Shown piece by piece: positions 32,535 to 41,488 of a stretch of DNA of 64,000 nt. Made by a program: the position numbers and the translations under genes. The notes beneath the pieces were generated by a model. It made no database searches, was not told the origin of the DNA, and was given only the letters and a program-made list of their open reading frames with translations. The first letter of the stretch is position 1; every line of letters starts with the position of its first letter. Source of the stretch: Nocardioides eburneiflavus (GTDB lineage Bacteria > Actinomycetota > Actinomycetes > Propionibacteriales > Nocardioidaceae); assembly GCF_004785795.1 (NCBI RefSeq), contig NZ_SRRO01000001.1, positions 1,612,001 through 1,676,000 of the forward strand, written 5' to 3'.

Positions 32535-34820
32535 ATGTCACGTGGTGTCTGGGTTCGCTTCATCCTCGTGCTCGGCCTGCTGGCCGGGTGCGCGGCGCTC
32601 GCCGTCAACGTCAAGCCCAACCTGGGTCTCGACCTCCGCGGAGGAGCGCAGTTCGTCTTCGAGGCAGAGGGCACCGAGCAGACCCCGGCCACCGCTGAGA
32701 ACGTCGACAAGACCCTCGAGGTCCTCCGCGGCCGCGTGGACGCCCTCGGCGTCGCCGAGTCCGTCCTGGTCCGCCAGGGCGAGAACCGCATCCTCGTCGA
32801 ACTCCCGGGCGTCACCAGCGACGAGGAGGCCCAGGAGGCCGAGGAGCGGATCGGCAGCACGGCCAAGCTGACGATCCACGAGGTCCTCGCGACGGCCCAG
32901 CCCGAGGCCGAGCCGAGCGAGGAGGGCAACCTCGTGCTGCCCTCCGACCAGGGCGACACGCTCGAGGTCGGCCCGACGGTCATCCAGGGCGAGGAGATCA
33001 CCGGCGCCAGCGCCGTCCAGCGCGAGCAGAGCGTCGAGTGGGTCGTCGCGATCGACTTCAACGGCCCCGGCGGACGCACCTGGGCCGACATCACGGGCAA
33101 GGCCGCCTGCAACCCGTCCGGCGACCCCAAGCGCCGCATCGCGATCGTCCTCGACGGCGAGGTCATCTCCTCGCCCGAGGTCAACCAGGGCATCGGCTGC
33201 GACGTCGGCATCCGCGGCGGCTCCACCGACATCACCGGCAACTTCACCTCGGACGAATCCAAGGAGCTCGCGGCCCTGATCGAGGGTGGCGCGCTGCCCC
33301 TCGAGCTGCGCGCGATCTCCGACCGACTCGTCGGCCCGTCGCTCGGCGCCGCGGCCATCGACGCCTCCGTCGAGGCCGGCATCATCGGCCTGATCCTCAC
33401 CGGCCTCTTCATCGTGATCGTCTACCGCCTGGTCGGCCTGATGGCGACCATCGCGCTGGGGTCGTACGCGCTGCTCGCCTACGCCATGCTCGTCGGGCTC
33501 GGCTCGACGCTGACGTTGCCCGGCCTCGCGGGCTTCGTGCTCGCCATCGGCATGGCGATCGACGCCAACGTGCTCGTCTTCGAGCGAGCGCGGGAGGAGT
33601 ACGCCGCCTACCCGTCCGCAGGCCTGCGCCGCGCGCTGGCGGTCGGCTTCAACAAGGCGTGGACCGCGATCATCGACTCCAACGTCACGACGCTCCTCGC
33701 CGCCGGGCTGCTGTTCTTCCTCGGCTCCGGCCCGATCAAGGGCTTCGGTGTCACCCTCTCGATCGGTGTCATCGCCTCGATGATCTCGGCGCTGATCATC
33801 GCCCGCGTGCTGTGCGACCTCGCGGTCGCCAACAAGGGGGTCAACCGCAAGCCGGCGATCAGCGGTCTCGGCGACGTCGGCAAGGTGCGCGCGTGGCTGG
33901 ACCGCAAGGACCCCGACATCATGAAGAACCGCGGCCGCTGGCTGGCCGTGTCGGGCGCGGCGACGGTCTTCGCCATCGCCGGCATCGCCCAGGGCCTCAA
34001 CCTCGGCGTCGAGTTCACCGGCGGGCGCCAGCTCGACTACTCGGTGACCAACCAGGACATGGACGTCGAGCAGGCGCGGGCCGCCGTGGGCGACGCAGGC
34101 TTCCCCGAGGCCGTCGTCCAGACCGCCGACACCGCCGACTTCACCGTCCGCACCGGCGAGATCTCCAACGAGGAGGAGCAGCGCATCGAGGACGAGCTGT
34201 CGAAGATCGGCGGCGACGTCACCAAGATCGACGACCAGCTGATCGGCGCCTCGCTCGGCGAGGAGCTGCGCAACAACGCGCTCATCGCGTTCGGCGTCGC
34301 CTTCCTCGCCCAGCTGCTCTACCTCGCCTTCCGGTTCAAGTGGACCTTCGGCGTCTCGGCCGTCATCGCGATGGCCCACGACGTGCTGATCGTCGTCGGC
34401 ATCTTCGCGTGGCTGGACAAGCCCATCGACGGCATCTTCCTGGCCGCCGCGATGACCATCATCGGTCTCTCCGTCAACGACACCGTCGTCGTCTTCGACC
34501 GCGTCCGCGAACGCTGGTACGGCTCCCAGCCCGACGACGACTTCAGCGTGCTGGCCAACAAGGCCGCGGTCGAGACGATCCCGCGCACGGTCAACACGGG
34601 CCTCGGCACGATGTTCATCCTCGCCGCGCTCGCGATCCTCGGCGGCGACTCGCTGCGCGACTTCTCGATCGCGCTGCTCATCGGTCTGGTCGTCGGCACC
34701 TACTCCTCGGTCTTCACTGCGACCCCGCTCCTGACCTACTTCCACGAGAAGTGGCCGATGAGCCGGGTCAAGAAGGAGAAGGTCGAGCGCGCGCCCGAGG
34801 ACTCCGGCGCCGTCGTCTGA
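32535..34820 (+). CDS. secDF: Fused protein-translocase accessory subunit SecDF
   Basis: A 761-aa fusion of SecD (about 1-430) and SecF (about 450-745), expected to have 12 transmembrane helices and periplasmic P1/P4 domains that use the proton gradient to pull preproteins out of SecYEG. SecD blocks: NLGLDLRGGAQFVFE, TSDESKELAALIEGGALPL, and GMAIDANVLVFERAREE (RND helix). SecF blocks: NLGVEFTGGRQLDYSV and IIGLSVNDTVVVFDRVRERW. GGAGG at 32521-32525 is properly spaced from ATG 32535 and not from ATG 32526, which decides the start. No yajC neighbours it, so a separate secD/secF pair probably exists elsewhere. Confidence 0.93.
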   Translation: MSRGVWVRFILVLGLLAGCAALAVNVKPNLGLDLRGGAQFVFEAEGTEQTPATAENVDKTLEVLRGRVDALGVAESVLVRQGENRILVELPGVTSDEEAQEAEERIGSTAKLTIHEVLATAQPEAEPSEEGNLVLPSDQGDTLEVGPTVIQGEEITGASAVQREQSVEWVVAIDFNGPGGRTWADITGKAACNPSGDPKRRIAIVLDGEVISSPEVNQGIGCDVGIRGGSTDITGNFTSDESKELAALIEGGALPLELRAISDRLVGPSLGAAAIDASVEAGIIGLILTGLFIVIVYRLVGLMATIALGSYALLAYAMLVGLGSTLTLPGLAGFVLAIGMAIDANVLVFERAREEYAAYPSAGLRRALAVGFNKAWTAIIDSNVTTLLAAGLLFFLGSGPIKGFGVTLSIGVIASMISALIIARVLCDLAVANKGVNRKPAISGLGDVGKVRAWLDRKDPDIMKNRGRWLAVSGAATVFAIAGIAQGLNLGVEFTGGRQLDYSVTNQDMDVEQARAAVGDAGFPEAVVQTADTADFTVRTGEISNEEEQRIEDELSKIGGDVTKIDDQLIGASLGEELRNNALIAFGVAFLAQLLYLAFRFKWTFGVSAVIAMAHDVLIVVGIFAWLDKPIDGIFLAAAMTIIGLSVNDTVVVFDRVRERWYGSQPDDDFSVLANKAAVETIPRTVNTGLGTMFILAALAILGGDSLRDFSIALLIGLVVGTYSSVFTATPLLTYFHEKWPMSRVKKEKVERAPEDSGAVV

Positions 34821-34855
34821 CCGCGCGGCTGGGCGCGCGGGCGTACGCTCGGTGC

Positions 34856-34987
34856 ATGTTGTGGATCCTGCTGATCGTCGTCCTGGGCGTGGTCGCCTAC
34901 CGCTACCGGGTCAAGCTCCTCGCGCGCATCCTCGGCCAGCCCGAGCGCCGCATCGAGCGCCAGATCGGGCGCAAGAAGAACTCCTGA
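34856..34987 (+). CDS. Small single-span membrane protein
   Basis: A 43-aa product: MLWILLIVVLGVVAYRYRV forms one N-terminal helix followed by a basic cytoplasmic tail (VKLLARILGQPERRIERQIG). It starts 35 bp after secDF and could be co-transcribed. GC-rich codon third positions and a sensible helix plus positive-inside tail support a real gene, but no family is recognised and no strong ribosome site is visible. Confidence 0.55.
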   Translation: MLWILLIVVLGVVAYRYRVKLLARILGQPERRIERQIGRKKNS

Positions 34988-35057
34988 GCCCGACTCCCCG
35001 GGCCTGACTGTGGACGGCGTCCGACGTCGTGTCGGCGGCGCCCCGTAGGGTTCTCTG

Positions 35058-37067
35058 GTGCCCGAGACCGACACCGCCACCACCCCCGTCGGCACCCCTG
35101 TCGCGGCAGTGCTGGCCACGGCGGTCAGCGCCCTCGGGGGCCAGCAGCGCGACGGTCAGGTCCAGATGGCGACCGAGGTCGCCGAGGCCATGGAGGAGGG
35201 TCGCCACCTCCTCGTCCAGGCCGGCACCGGCACCGGCAAGTCGCTGGGCTACCTCGTCCCGGCGATGCTCCACGACGAGCGCGTCGTCGTCGCCACCGCC
35301 ACCCTCGCGCTCCAGCACCAGCTCGTCGAGCGTGACCTGCCCCGCCTCGTCGAGGCCGTCAAGGACGTGCCCGGCGTCGACACGTCGTACGCCGTGCTCA
35401 AGGGCCGCTCCAACTACGCCTGCCTGCACCGCATCCGCGCCGGCGTCCCCGACGACCAGGGCACCCTCGTCGACGTGCCGATGGGCTCGATGGCCGAGAA
35501 GGTCCTCGAGCTGCGGGAGTGGGCGGAGGAGGAGGCCGAGGCCGGCGGCAGCGGCGAGCGTGACAACGCGCCGCGCCACACCGACCGCGAGTGGCGCCAG
35601 GTCTCGGTCAACCACCGCGAGTGCCTCGGGGGGAGCAAGTGCCCGTTCGGGGCGGAGTGCTTCGCCGAGCTCGCCCGCGAGAAGGCCCACCGCAGCCACC
35701 TGATCGTCACCAACCACTCCCTCCTCGCGATCGACGCGGTCGAGGACGTGCCGATGATCCCCGACTACGACACGGTCGTGATCGACGAGGCCCACGAGCT
35801 GACCGCGCGCGTCACCCAGGCCGCGACCGACGAGCTCGGCGTCTCCGACATCGAGCGTGCCGCCCGGCGCGCGAGCCGGTGGACCGTCGAGGCAGCGGGT
35901 GACCCCGCCGGCGACCTCGAGGACGCCGCGCAGCAGCTCGCCGAGGCGTTCGAGGCGACGCCGCCGGGCCGGATCGACCAGGTGTCGACCCAGCTCTCCG
36001 ACGCTCTCGTGCTCGTCCGCGACGCCGCGCGCGCGTGCCTGTCGGCCTTCCCGCGCGAGTCCGGTGGCGAGGGCGAGCCCGACGCCGGACGCACCCAGGC
36101 CAAGGGCATGGTGCAGGAGGTCTTCGCCAACGCCGAACGGATGGCGGCCGGCTCGCAGGCCGACGTGCTGTGGCTCGGGGAGGCGCGCGACCGGTTCCCC
36201 GCCCGGCTGCACGTCGCCCCGCTCCAGGTGTGGGGCCCGATGCGCGACAAGCTCCTCACCGACAAGACCGTCGTCTTCACCAGCGCGACGCTGATGCTCG
36301 GCGGGGAGTTCGGCGCCGTCGCCACCTCGCTCGGCCTCAAGCCCACCGAGCGCGTCGGCCACCAGGTCGCCACCACCGACGCCGACGACGCGCTGCCGTG
36401 GAAGGGCATCGACGTCGGCTCGCCGTTCGACTACGGCCAGCAGTCCATCCTCTACGTCGCCCGCCACCTCCCGCAGCCCGGTCGCGACGGCCTCGGCGCC
36501 GCCCAGCTCGACGAGATCTGCGACCTCGTCGACGCCCTCGACGGCCGCACGCTCGGCCTGTTCTCCTCCCGCCGCGCGGCCGAGACGGCCGCGGAGGCCG
36601 TATGCACCCGCCTGCCGCACCTCACCACGCTCGCGCAGGGCGACGCGCAGCTGCCCGAGCTGGCCAAGCAGTTCGTCGAGGACCCGCACACCTGCCTGTT
36701 CGGCACGCTGTCGCTGTGGCAGGGCCTCGACGTCCCGGGCGACACCTGCCAGCTGGTGATCATCGACCGCATCCCGTTCCCGCGGCCCGACGACCCGCTC
36801 ATGTCCGCGCGCCAGCGGGCCGCCGACCAGGCCGGCGGCAACGGCTTCATGCAGGTCGCCGCGACCCACGCGGCGCTGCTCCTCGCGCAGGGGGCCGGCC
36901 GGCTGATCCGTACGACCTCCGACCGCGGCATCGTCGCGGTGCTCGACCCGCGCCTGGAGACCGCTCGCTACGGCCGCTTCCTCAAGGCGTCGCTGCCCCC
37001 GATGTGGTCGACGACCGACCCCAGCCTCGTACGCCAGGCGCTCAAGCGGCTCGGCCAGTCGGCCTGA
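35058..37067 (+). CDS. DinG/XPD-family ATP-dependent DNA helicase
   Basis: A 669-aa superfamily 2 helicase. Walker A is VQAGTGTGKSLGYLVPA, motif II is VVIDEAHELTA (DEAH), and motif VI is in the segment QGAGRLIRTTSDRG. Four cysteines in the 100-200 region (NYACLHR; ECLGGSKCPFGAECFAE) are placed like the iron-sulfur cluster ligands of XPD/DinG. Such enzymes unwind DNA or DNA-RNA structures in repair. GTG at 35058 is the start. Related helicases sit near lexA in other actinobacteria, as here, but no SOS box was found directly before it. Confidence 0.9.
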   Translation: MPETDTATTPVGTPVAAVLATAVSALGGQQRDGQVQMATEVAEAMEEGRHLLVQAGTGTGKSLGYLVPAMLHDERVVVATATLALQHQLVERDLPRLVEAVKDVPGVDTSYAVLKGRSNYACLHRIRAGVPDDQGTLVDVPMGSMAEKVLELREWAEEEAEAGGSGERDNAPRHTDREWRQVSVNHRECLGGSKCPFGAECFAELAREKAHRSHLIVTNHSLLAIDAVEDVPMIPDYDTVVIDEAHELTARVTQAATDELGVSDIERAARRASRWTVEAAGDPAGDLEDAAQQLAEAFEATPPGRIDQVSTQLSDALVLVRDAARACLSAFPRESGGEGEPDAGRTQAKGMVQEVFANAERMAAGSQADVLWLGEARDRFPARLHVAPLQVWGPMRDKLLTDKTVVFTSATLMLGGEFGAVATSLGLKPTERVGHQVATTDADDALPWKGIDVGSPFDYGQQSILYVARHLPQPGRDGLGAAQLDEICDLVDALDGRTLGLFSSRRAAETAAEAVCTRLPHLTTLAQGDAQLPELAKQFVEDPHTCLFGTLSLWQGLDVPGDTCQLVIIDRIPFPRPDDPLMSARQRAADQAGGNGFMQVAATHAALLLAQGAGRLIRTTSDRGIVAVLDPRLETARYGRFLKASLPPMWSTTDPSLVRQALKRLGQSA

Positions 37068-37069
37068 CG

Positions 37070-37813
37070 TCAGGCCGGGGCCTGATAGCCGAGGACCTGG
37101 TAGTCCCGGGCGTACATCCGCGCGACCAGCTCGCGCAGCTCGTCGGAGACCTGCCGGTCGCGGCCTCCGGGGGCGGTCTGGTTCATCGGCGCGGTCGGTA
37201 CGGCGGGCGCGCCGATCCGCTCGCACACCTCGGCGAAGTCGCGGTCGAAGGTCTCGATGCGGCCCACGAAGTCGACCCGGTTGAGGTCGATCATCCGGCT
37301 CTGCAGCGTCAGGTGTTGGTCGGTGCCCGGGACGGCCGACAGGTCCTGCGCGGCGGTCCACCGGGCGAACTCCTCGACCCGCTGCATCCGCTGGTGGGTG
37401 GCCGGGTCGAAGTCGTAGTAGTTGTGGTCGACGACCTTGTCGTGCCACGCCGAGACGAACCGGTCGAGCGGGTCGCGGACGAACGCGAACGTGAAGTAGT
37501 CGGCGAAGCTCGCCAGCGGGTAGCGGATCCGCATGGCGTGGTCGACGTCCATGCTCACGCCGTGGGTCTCGCAGTGGTGGCGGATCGTGCGGGTCGCGAC
37601 CTTGGCCACGCGGTACCAGACGAACCGGTGGCTGTGGCTGATGGTGAGGTTGTACGCCAGGGGGCTGAGCCACGCGGACTGCTCGCCCGCCGCGGCCAGC
37701 CGGTCGACCTCCGCCTCCGCCGCCGGGGTCAGGCGGCGCCGGTTGCCCGGGCGCGTACGGAAGAGCAGCGGGTCGGGGCGGGCGTCGGGAGCGTCGGGGC
37801 CGGCGGAGGACAT
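37070..37813 (-). CDS. Sulfotransferase family protein (carbohydrate/HNK-1-like)
   Basis: A 247-aa PAPS-dependent sulfotransferase-like protein of the sulfotransfer_2 group. The 5'-phosphosulfate loop is RVAKVATRTIRHHC, and the 3'-phosphate segment is YFTFAFVRDPLDRFVSAWHDKV (FxFVRDPxxRxxSAY/W, diagnostic). The C-terminal DFVGRIETFDRDFAEVCERIGAP also fits. There is no signal peptide, so it probably works in the cytoplasm on a lipid-linked or soluble acceptor. It converges with the helicase gene (2-bp gap) and is followed upstream by two dispersed repeats. Acceptor unknown; no polysaccharide cluster is adjacent. Confidence 0.82.
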   Translation of the reverse strand: MSSAGPDAPDARPDPLLFRTRPGNRRRLTPAAEAEVDRLAAAGEQSAWLSPLAYNLTISHSHRFVWYRVAKVATRTIRHHCETHGVSMDVDHAMRIRYPLASFADYFTFAFVRDPLDRFVSAWHDKVVDHNYYDFDPATHQRMQRVEEFARWTAAQDLSAVPGTDQHLTLQSRMIDLNRVDFVGRIETFDRDFAEVCERIGAPAVPTAPMNQTAPGGRDRQVSDELRELVARMYARDYQVLGYQAPA

Positions 37814-37839
37814 CGGCGCGAGGCTACTACGGCACTCGT

Positions 37840-37875
37840 GGTTTCGAGGCTCGCTTCGCTCGCACCTCGACCACC
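37840..37875 (-). repeat. Dispersed repeat, inverse copy
   Basis: GGTTTCGAGGCTCGC to GCACCTCGACCACC is the reverse complement of the family at 632-664. It faces the copy at 37898-37937, giving an inverted pair in the sulfotransferase promoter region. Confidence 0.7.
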
Positions 37876-37897
37876 GAAGGGACGACCTGACTTCGCT

Positions 37898-37937
37898 GGT
37901 TGAGGTGCGAGGAGCGCCAGCGACGAGCCTCGAAACC
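37898..37937 (+). repeat. Dispersed repeat, direct copy
   Basis: GGTTGAGGTGCGAGGAGC to GAGCCTCGAAACC. Same ends as 632-664 with a different, longer centre. Confidence 0.7.
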
Positions 37938-37941
37938 TCTC

Positions 37942-39267
37942 TCACCGGCGGGGCAGCCGAGACCGGCCGTCGTACCCGCCGCGCGGCGCCCCCACGCCGA
38001 AGAAGTCCGCCAGCGTCGGCGCGACGTCGATCGTCGCGGCGCGCCTCGACGACGTCACCCTGCGCGGCACCCGGCGGTGGCCGCCGGCGAGGAAGAACGG
38101 GATCGGCATCGTGGCCGGGTGGCCGTGGTTGCCGGGGATCGGGTTCGACCACTGGTCGGGGTCGCTGAACCGCCAGCCTGCCTTCGCGTAGACGACGACG
38201 TCGCCGCCGAGCGGGCCGGTGCGCAGCGCGGGCGTCACCCGCGGGTCGTGCGCGGCGAGCACTCCCGGCACCGCCGAGGCCAGCGCGCGCATCCGCTCGA
38301 CGGCGGCGTCGAGCAGCGCGGGGTCGCCGGTCCAGTAGAGGAGGTCGGCGCCGCCGTTGTCGGCGATGGCGACGTTGCCGGCGAGCAGCGGGTCGGCCTC
38401 GAGCACCGGGGTCAGGTGGATCAGCTGGTGGGGGAGCGACCAGTCCATCGAGTGGTCGGCGAGGACCACGACCAGCGACGTCGTCCAGCGCCCGGACGTC
38501 TTCAGCAGGTCGACGAACCGGCCCACCTGGACGTCGGTCGCGGCGAGCGCCGCCTGCCGCGCGGCCCTCGCCCCGAGCGGTCCGGTGAGGTCGGAGTGCC
38601 CGAGCCGGTCGATGTCGCCGAGGTTGACGAGCACCAGGTGGGGGTCGTGCTCCTCCACCATCGCGAGCGTCGCCTCCATCGTGAAGAGGTCGGGTGCGTG
38701 GCCGGAGACCGGGACGATCGGCGCCGGCTCCCAGCGGTGCGTGGCCCGGCCGCCGAAGATGCCGTAGAGGTACTCCTTGCTGAGCACGGTGCCCGTCGTG
38801 AGGCCGTTGCGGTTCAGCCGCTCGATGATCGTGCGGACCCGGATGTCCTCGGGGCGGTCCATGTCGCGCACCTCGCCGGTCGTGCGGTCGAGGATCGAGT
38901 TGGCCGGTACGCCCGACCGGTCCGGCCGGACGCCGCTCATCATCATCACGTGGTTGGGGATCGTCTCCATCACCGGCAGCGACGTCGCCCGCGGGTGGTG
39001 GAGGCCGCCGTCGCGCAGCGCGCTGGTGCGGGGCATGAGCTCACGCGTGATCTCGTCGGGCCGGCACCCGTCGAGGACGAGGACGTACGCCCTCCTCCGG
39101 GTGCCGGCCGACGCCGCCGCTGCAGCTCGCGGCAGGCTCGAGGTGGCGGTGGAGATGGCGACGCCGGCCGCTCCTGCGACCAGCAGCGTGCGTCGCCCCG
39201 TACGGATCTCCTCGCGACCGCGCTCGAAGGCGCGGCTCGGAGCCGCGCGGTGGGACGGCCCGCACAT
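37942..39267 (-). CDS. Exported alkaline phosphatase-superfamily phosphodiesterase
   Basis: A 441-aa type I phosphodiesterase/nucleotide pyrophosphatase-like enzyme. A Tat-like basic segment and hydrophobic helix (GRRTLLVAGAAGVAISTA, ending SSLPRAAAAA) direct export. Metal and nucleophile residues: VLVLDGCRPDEI (Asp), METIPNHVMMMSG (Thr nucleophile, Asn), LGDIDRLGHSD (Asp/His), VVLADHSMDW (Asp-His) and NHGHPATMPIPFFLAGG (His). The start at 39267 shares one base with the PhoD stop (TGATG), so the two phosphoesterases are translationally coupled. Substrate (nucleotide or lipid phosphodiester) unknown. Confidence 0.85.
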   Translation of the reverse strand: MCGPSHRAAPSRAFERGREEIRTGRRTLLVAGAAGVAISTATSSLPRAAAAASAGTRRRAYVLVLDGCRPDEITRELMPRTSALRDGGLHHPRATSLPVMETIPNHVMMMSGVRPDRSGVPANSILDRTTGEVRDMDRPEDIRVRTIIERLNRNGLTTGTVLSKEYLYGIFGGRATHRWEPAPIVPVSGHAPDLFTMEATLAMVEEHDPHLVLVNLGDIDRLGHSDLTGPLGARAARQAALAATDVQVGRFVDLLKTSGRWTTSLVVVLADHSMDWSLPHQLIHLTPVLEADPLLAGNVAIADNGGADLLYWTGDPALLDAAVERMRALASAVPGVLAAHDPRVTPALRTGPLGGDVVVYAKAGWRFSDPDQWSNPIPGNHGHPATMPIPFFLAGGHRRVPRRVTSSRRAATIDVAPTLADFFGVGAPRGGYDGRSRLPRR

Positions 39268-40937
39268 CAGGCGTCCACCGGTCCGCTCGCGGCCTGCACC
39301 CGGTTGGTGCCGGACCTCGTCGCCCAGGAGGCGGTCCACGACGAGCCCGCGGCGCGGTCGGCACGGTCGCCGACCACGTACCAGTCCATCTGCACTCGCT
39401 CCGGCGTGACGTCGAGGACGGAGTAGCCGTGGTCGTCGAAGTTGAGGTACTTCACGTGCCGGTTGTTGGTCTGGATGACCGCCTCGACGGCGAGCGAGGA
39501 GGTGCGCGCCGGGGAGCCGGTGATGTCCTTGAGGTTGTTGGACGTGACGGAGGTGCAGACCAGCTCGACGCCGGCCGAGTCGCCGAGCGGGTAGGTCGCC
39601 GCGTCGTGGGGGAGGTCGCAGGCCCAGCCGGAGTGGATGTCGCCGGTCAGGAACACCACGTCGCGCAGCCCCTGGTCGCGGATGTGGTCGAAGAGCTCGC
39701 GCCGGTCGCGGGTGTAGCCGTCCCACTGGTCGACGTTGTAGGGCGCGCCGTCGCGAGGGAGCAGGCCGGTGACGTCGTTGACCGGGTCGACGAGGTCGTG
39801 GGGGAGCTGCGCGAAGGTGACCGGCGCGATCATGACGGGGTTGCCGACGAGCTTCCACTGGGGCCCGCCGCGCCGCAGGCGCCGCTTGAGCCAGTCGAGC
39901 TGCGCCCGACCAGCGATGGTGCCGTCCGTGCCGCCGGTCGGGGTGGGCACGGGGCTCGGCGCGGGTGTCGTGGCCTGCCGGTCGCGGTAGGTGCGCAGGT
40001 CGAGCATGCTGAGCTCGGCGAGCGCACCGAACCGCAGCGTGCGGAACAGCCGCGTGCCGTCACCCGTGGCGGCGGTGCCGGACATCCGCACCGGCATCCA
40101 CTCGTCGTACGCCCGGTGCGCGGCGGCGCGACGAGCGGCGTAGTCGCCCTCCGCGGGCTGGTGGTTCTCCGCGCCGTCGCGCCAGGCGTCGTTGGTGACC
40201 TCGTGGTCGTCCCAGGTCACGATGAACGGGTGGCGGGCGTGCAACGCACGCAGGTCGGGGTCGGACTTGTACTGCGCGTGCCGCTGGCGGTAGTCGGCCA
40301 GGCCGACCATCTCGCGCGCCGGCGCGTGCGGCCTGATGTCGGTGTTGGCGCGGCCGTAGCCGTACTCGCCGGGCGCGTACTCGTAGAGGTAGTCGCCGAG
40401 GTGGATCACCGCGTGGAGGTCGTCGCGCCGGGCGAGGTGGCGGTAGGCGGAGAACCAGCCGGCCTGGAGGTTGGCGCACGACACCACGCCGAACCGCAGG
40501 CCCGCGGGCGTGGCGTTGCGGGCCGGGGCGGTGCGCGTACGCCCCACCGGGCTCGTCTCACCGCGGCAGGTGAAGCGGTAGAAGTACGCCGCGTCGGGGC
40601 GCAGCCGGGTCGCGTCGACCTTCACGGTGTGGTCGCGGGCGGGCCCGGTGCGGACCGACCCCCGGCGTACGACGTCGCGGAACCCGCGGTCGGTAGCGAC
40701 CTCCCACGTGACCCGTACGCGGGGGCCGGCGCCCGAGCCCGGGTCGGCGGCCGCGGTCGGGGTGACGCGAGTCCAGAGGACGACCGCGCGCGGGAGCGGG
40801 TCGCCGGAGGCGACGCCGTGCTGGAAGGTCTCGTGCCGGGGTCGTGCTCCGACGGCCTGGGTGCCGCCGGCGACCGCGGCCGCCCCGGCGCCGCCGGCGA
40901 TAACGGCCCGTCGGGAGAGGTGGGGTGAGGGGGTCAC
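39267..40937 (-). CDS. phoD: PhoD-family alkaline phosphatase
   Basis: A 556-aa secreted phosphodiesterase/phosphomonoesterase. The Tat signal is SRRAVIAGGAGAAAVAGG, followed by the PhoD N-domain (FQHGVASGDPLPRAVVLWTRV). Calcium/iron-site motifs: VVSCANLQ (Cys ligand to iron in PhoD), VIHLGDYLYEYAPGEYG (Asp, Tyr), VTWDDHEVTNDAW (Asp-His) and LTGDIHSGWACDL (His). It releases phosphate from phosphoesters outside the cell. It is the first gene of a two-gene unit. No clear PHO box was seen; the upstream region is filled by the repeat array from 40975. Confidence 0.92.
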   Translation of the reverse strand: MTPSPHLSRRAVIAGGAGAAAVAGGTQAVGARPRHETFQHGVASGDPLPRAVVLWTRVTPTAAADPGSGAGPRVRVTWEVATDRGFRDVVRRGSVRTGPARDHTVKVDATRLRPDAAYFYRFTCRGETSPVGRTRTAPARNATPAGLRFGVVSCANLQAGWFSAYRHLARRDDLHAVIHLGDYLYEYAPGEYGYGRANTDIRPHAPAREMVGLADYRQRHAQYKSDPDLRALHARHPFIVTWDDHEVTNDAWRDGAENHQPAEGDYAARRAAAHRAYDEWMPVRMSGTAATGDGTRLFRTLRFGALAELSMLDLRTYRDRQATTPAPSPVPTPTGGTDGTIAGRAQLDWLKRRLRRGGPQWKLVGNPVMIAPVTFAQLPHDLVDPVNDVTGLLPRDGAPYNVDQWDGYTRDRRELFDHIRDQGLRDVVFLTGDIHSGWACDLPHDAATYPLGDSAGVELVCTSVTSNNLKDITGSPARTSSLAVEAVIQTNNRHVKYLNFDDHGYSVLDVTPERVQMDWYVVGDRADRAAGSSWTASWATRSGTNRVQAASGPVDA

Positions 40938-40974
40938 GGGTGGTTCAACGACGCACCCGCGCCGGGATTACGCC

Positions 40975-41482
40975 CCGCTTGGCCGCTGGTTGAGCAGGGC
41001 GCCCAGCGCCCGTGTCGAAACCCCCGCTTGGCCGCTGGTTGAGCAGGGCGCGCAGCGCCCGTGTCGAAACCCCCGCTTGGCCGCTGGTTGAGCAGGGCGC
41101 CCAGCGCCCGTGTCGAAACCGAGGCGAGTCGAGGCCTTGGTTCCGACACGCTCGTTCCTCGCTGCTCAACCAGCGGGACGTTCGGTCGTCCGGCGGCTTT
41201 GGCCGCTGGTTGAGCAGGGCGCGCAGCGCCCGTGTCGAAACCGAGGCGAGTCGAGGCCTTGGTTCCGACACGCTCGTTCCTCGCTGCTCAACCAGCGGGA
41301 CGTTCGGTCGTCCGGCGGCTTTGGCCGCTGGTTGAGCAGGGCGCGCAGCGCCCGTGTCGAAACCGAGCGAGTCGAGGCCTTGGTTTCGACACGCTCGTTC
41401 CTCGCTGCTCAACCAACGGGACGTTCGTTCCTCGCTGCTCAACCAGCGGGACGTTCGTGCCTCGCTGCTCGACCAGCGGCAC
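40975..41482. repeat. Array of about ten copies of a dispersed repeat, direct and inverted
   Basis: The basic element begins GGTTGAGCAG and ends GTGTCGAAACC (about 35 bp). Three tandem copies have a 49-bp period (CCGCTT at 40975, 41024 and 41073). A 122-bp compound unit (GAGGCGAGTCGAGG at 41121 and 41243, a variant at 41365) then contains one direct and one inverted element. Partial inverted copies at about 41425-41476 finish the array. It fills most of the 551-bp gap between phoD and the FAD oxidoreductase gene. No gene or promoter is evident in the rest of the gap. Confidence 0.85.
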
Positions 41483-41488
41483 GCGCGC

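Noticed and set aside
40975..41482. CRISPR-like array
   Set aside because: Units are tandem or inverted copies with non-unique spacers and mixed orientation, and no cas gene is nearby.
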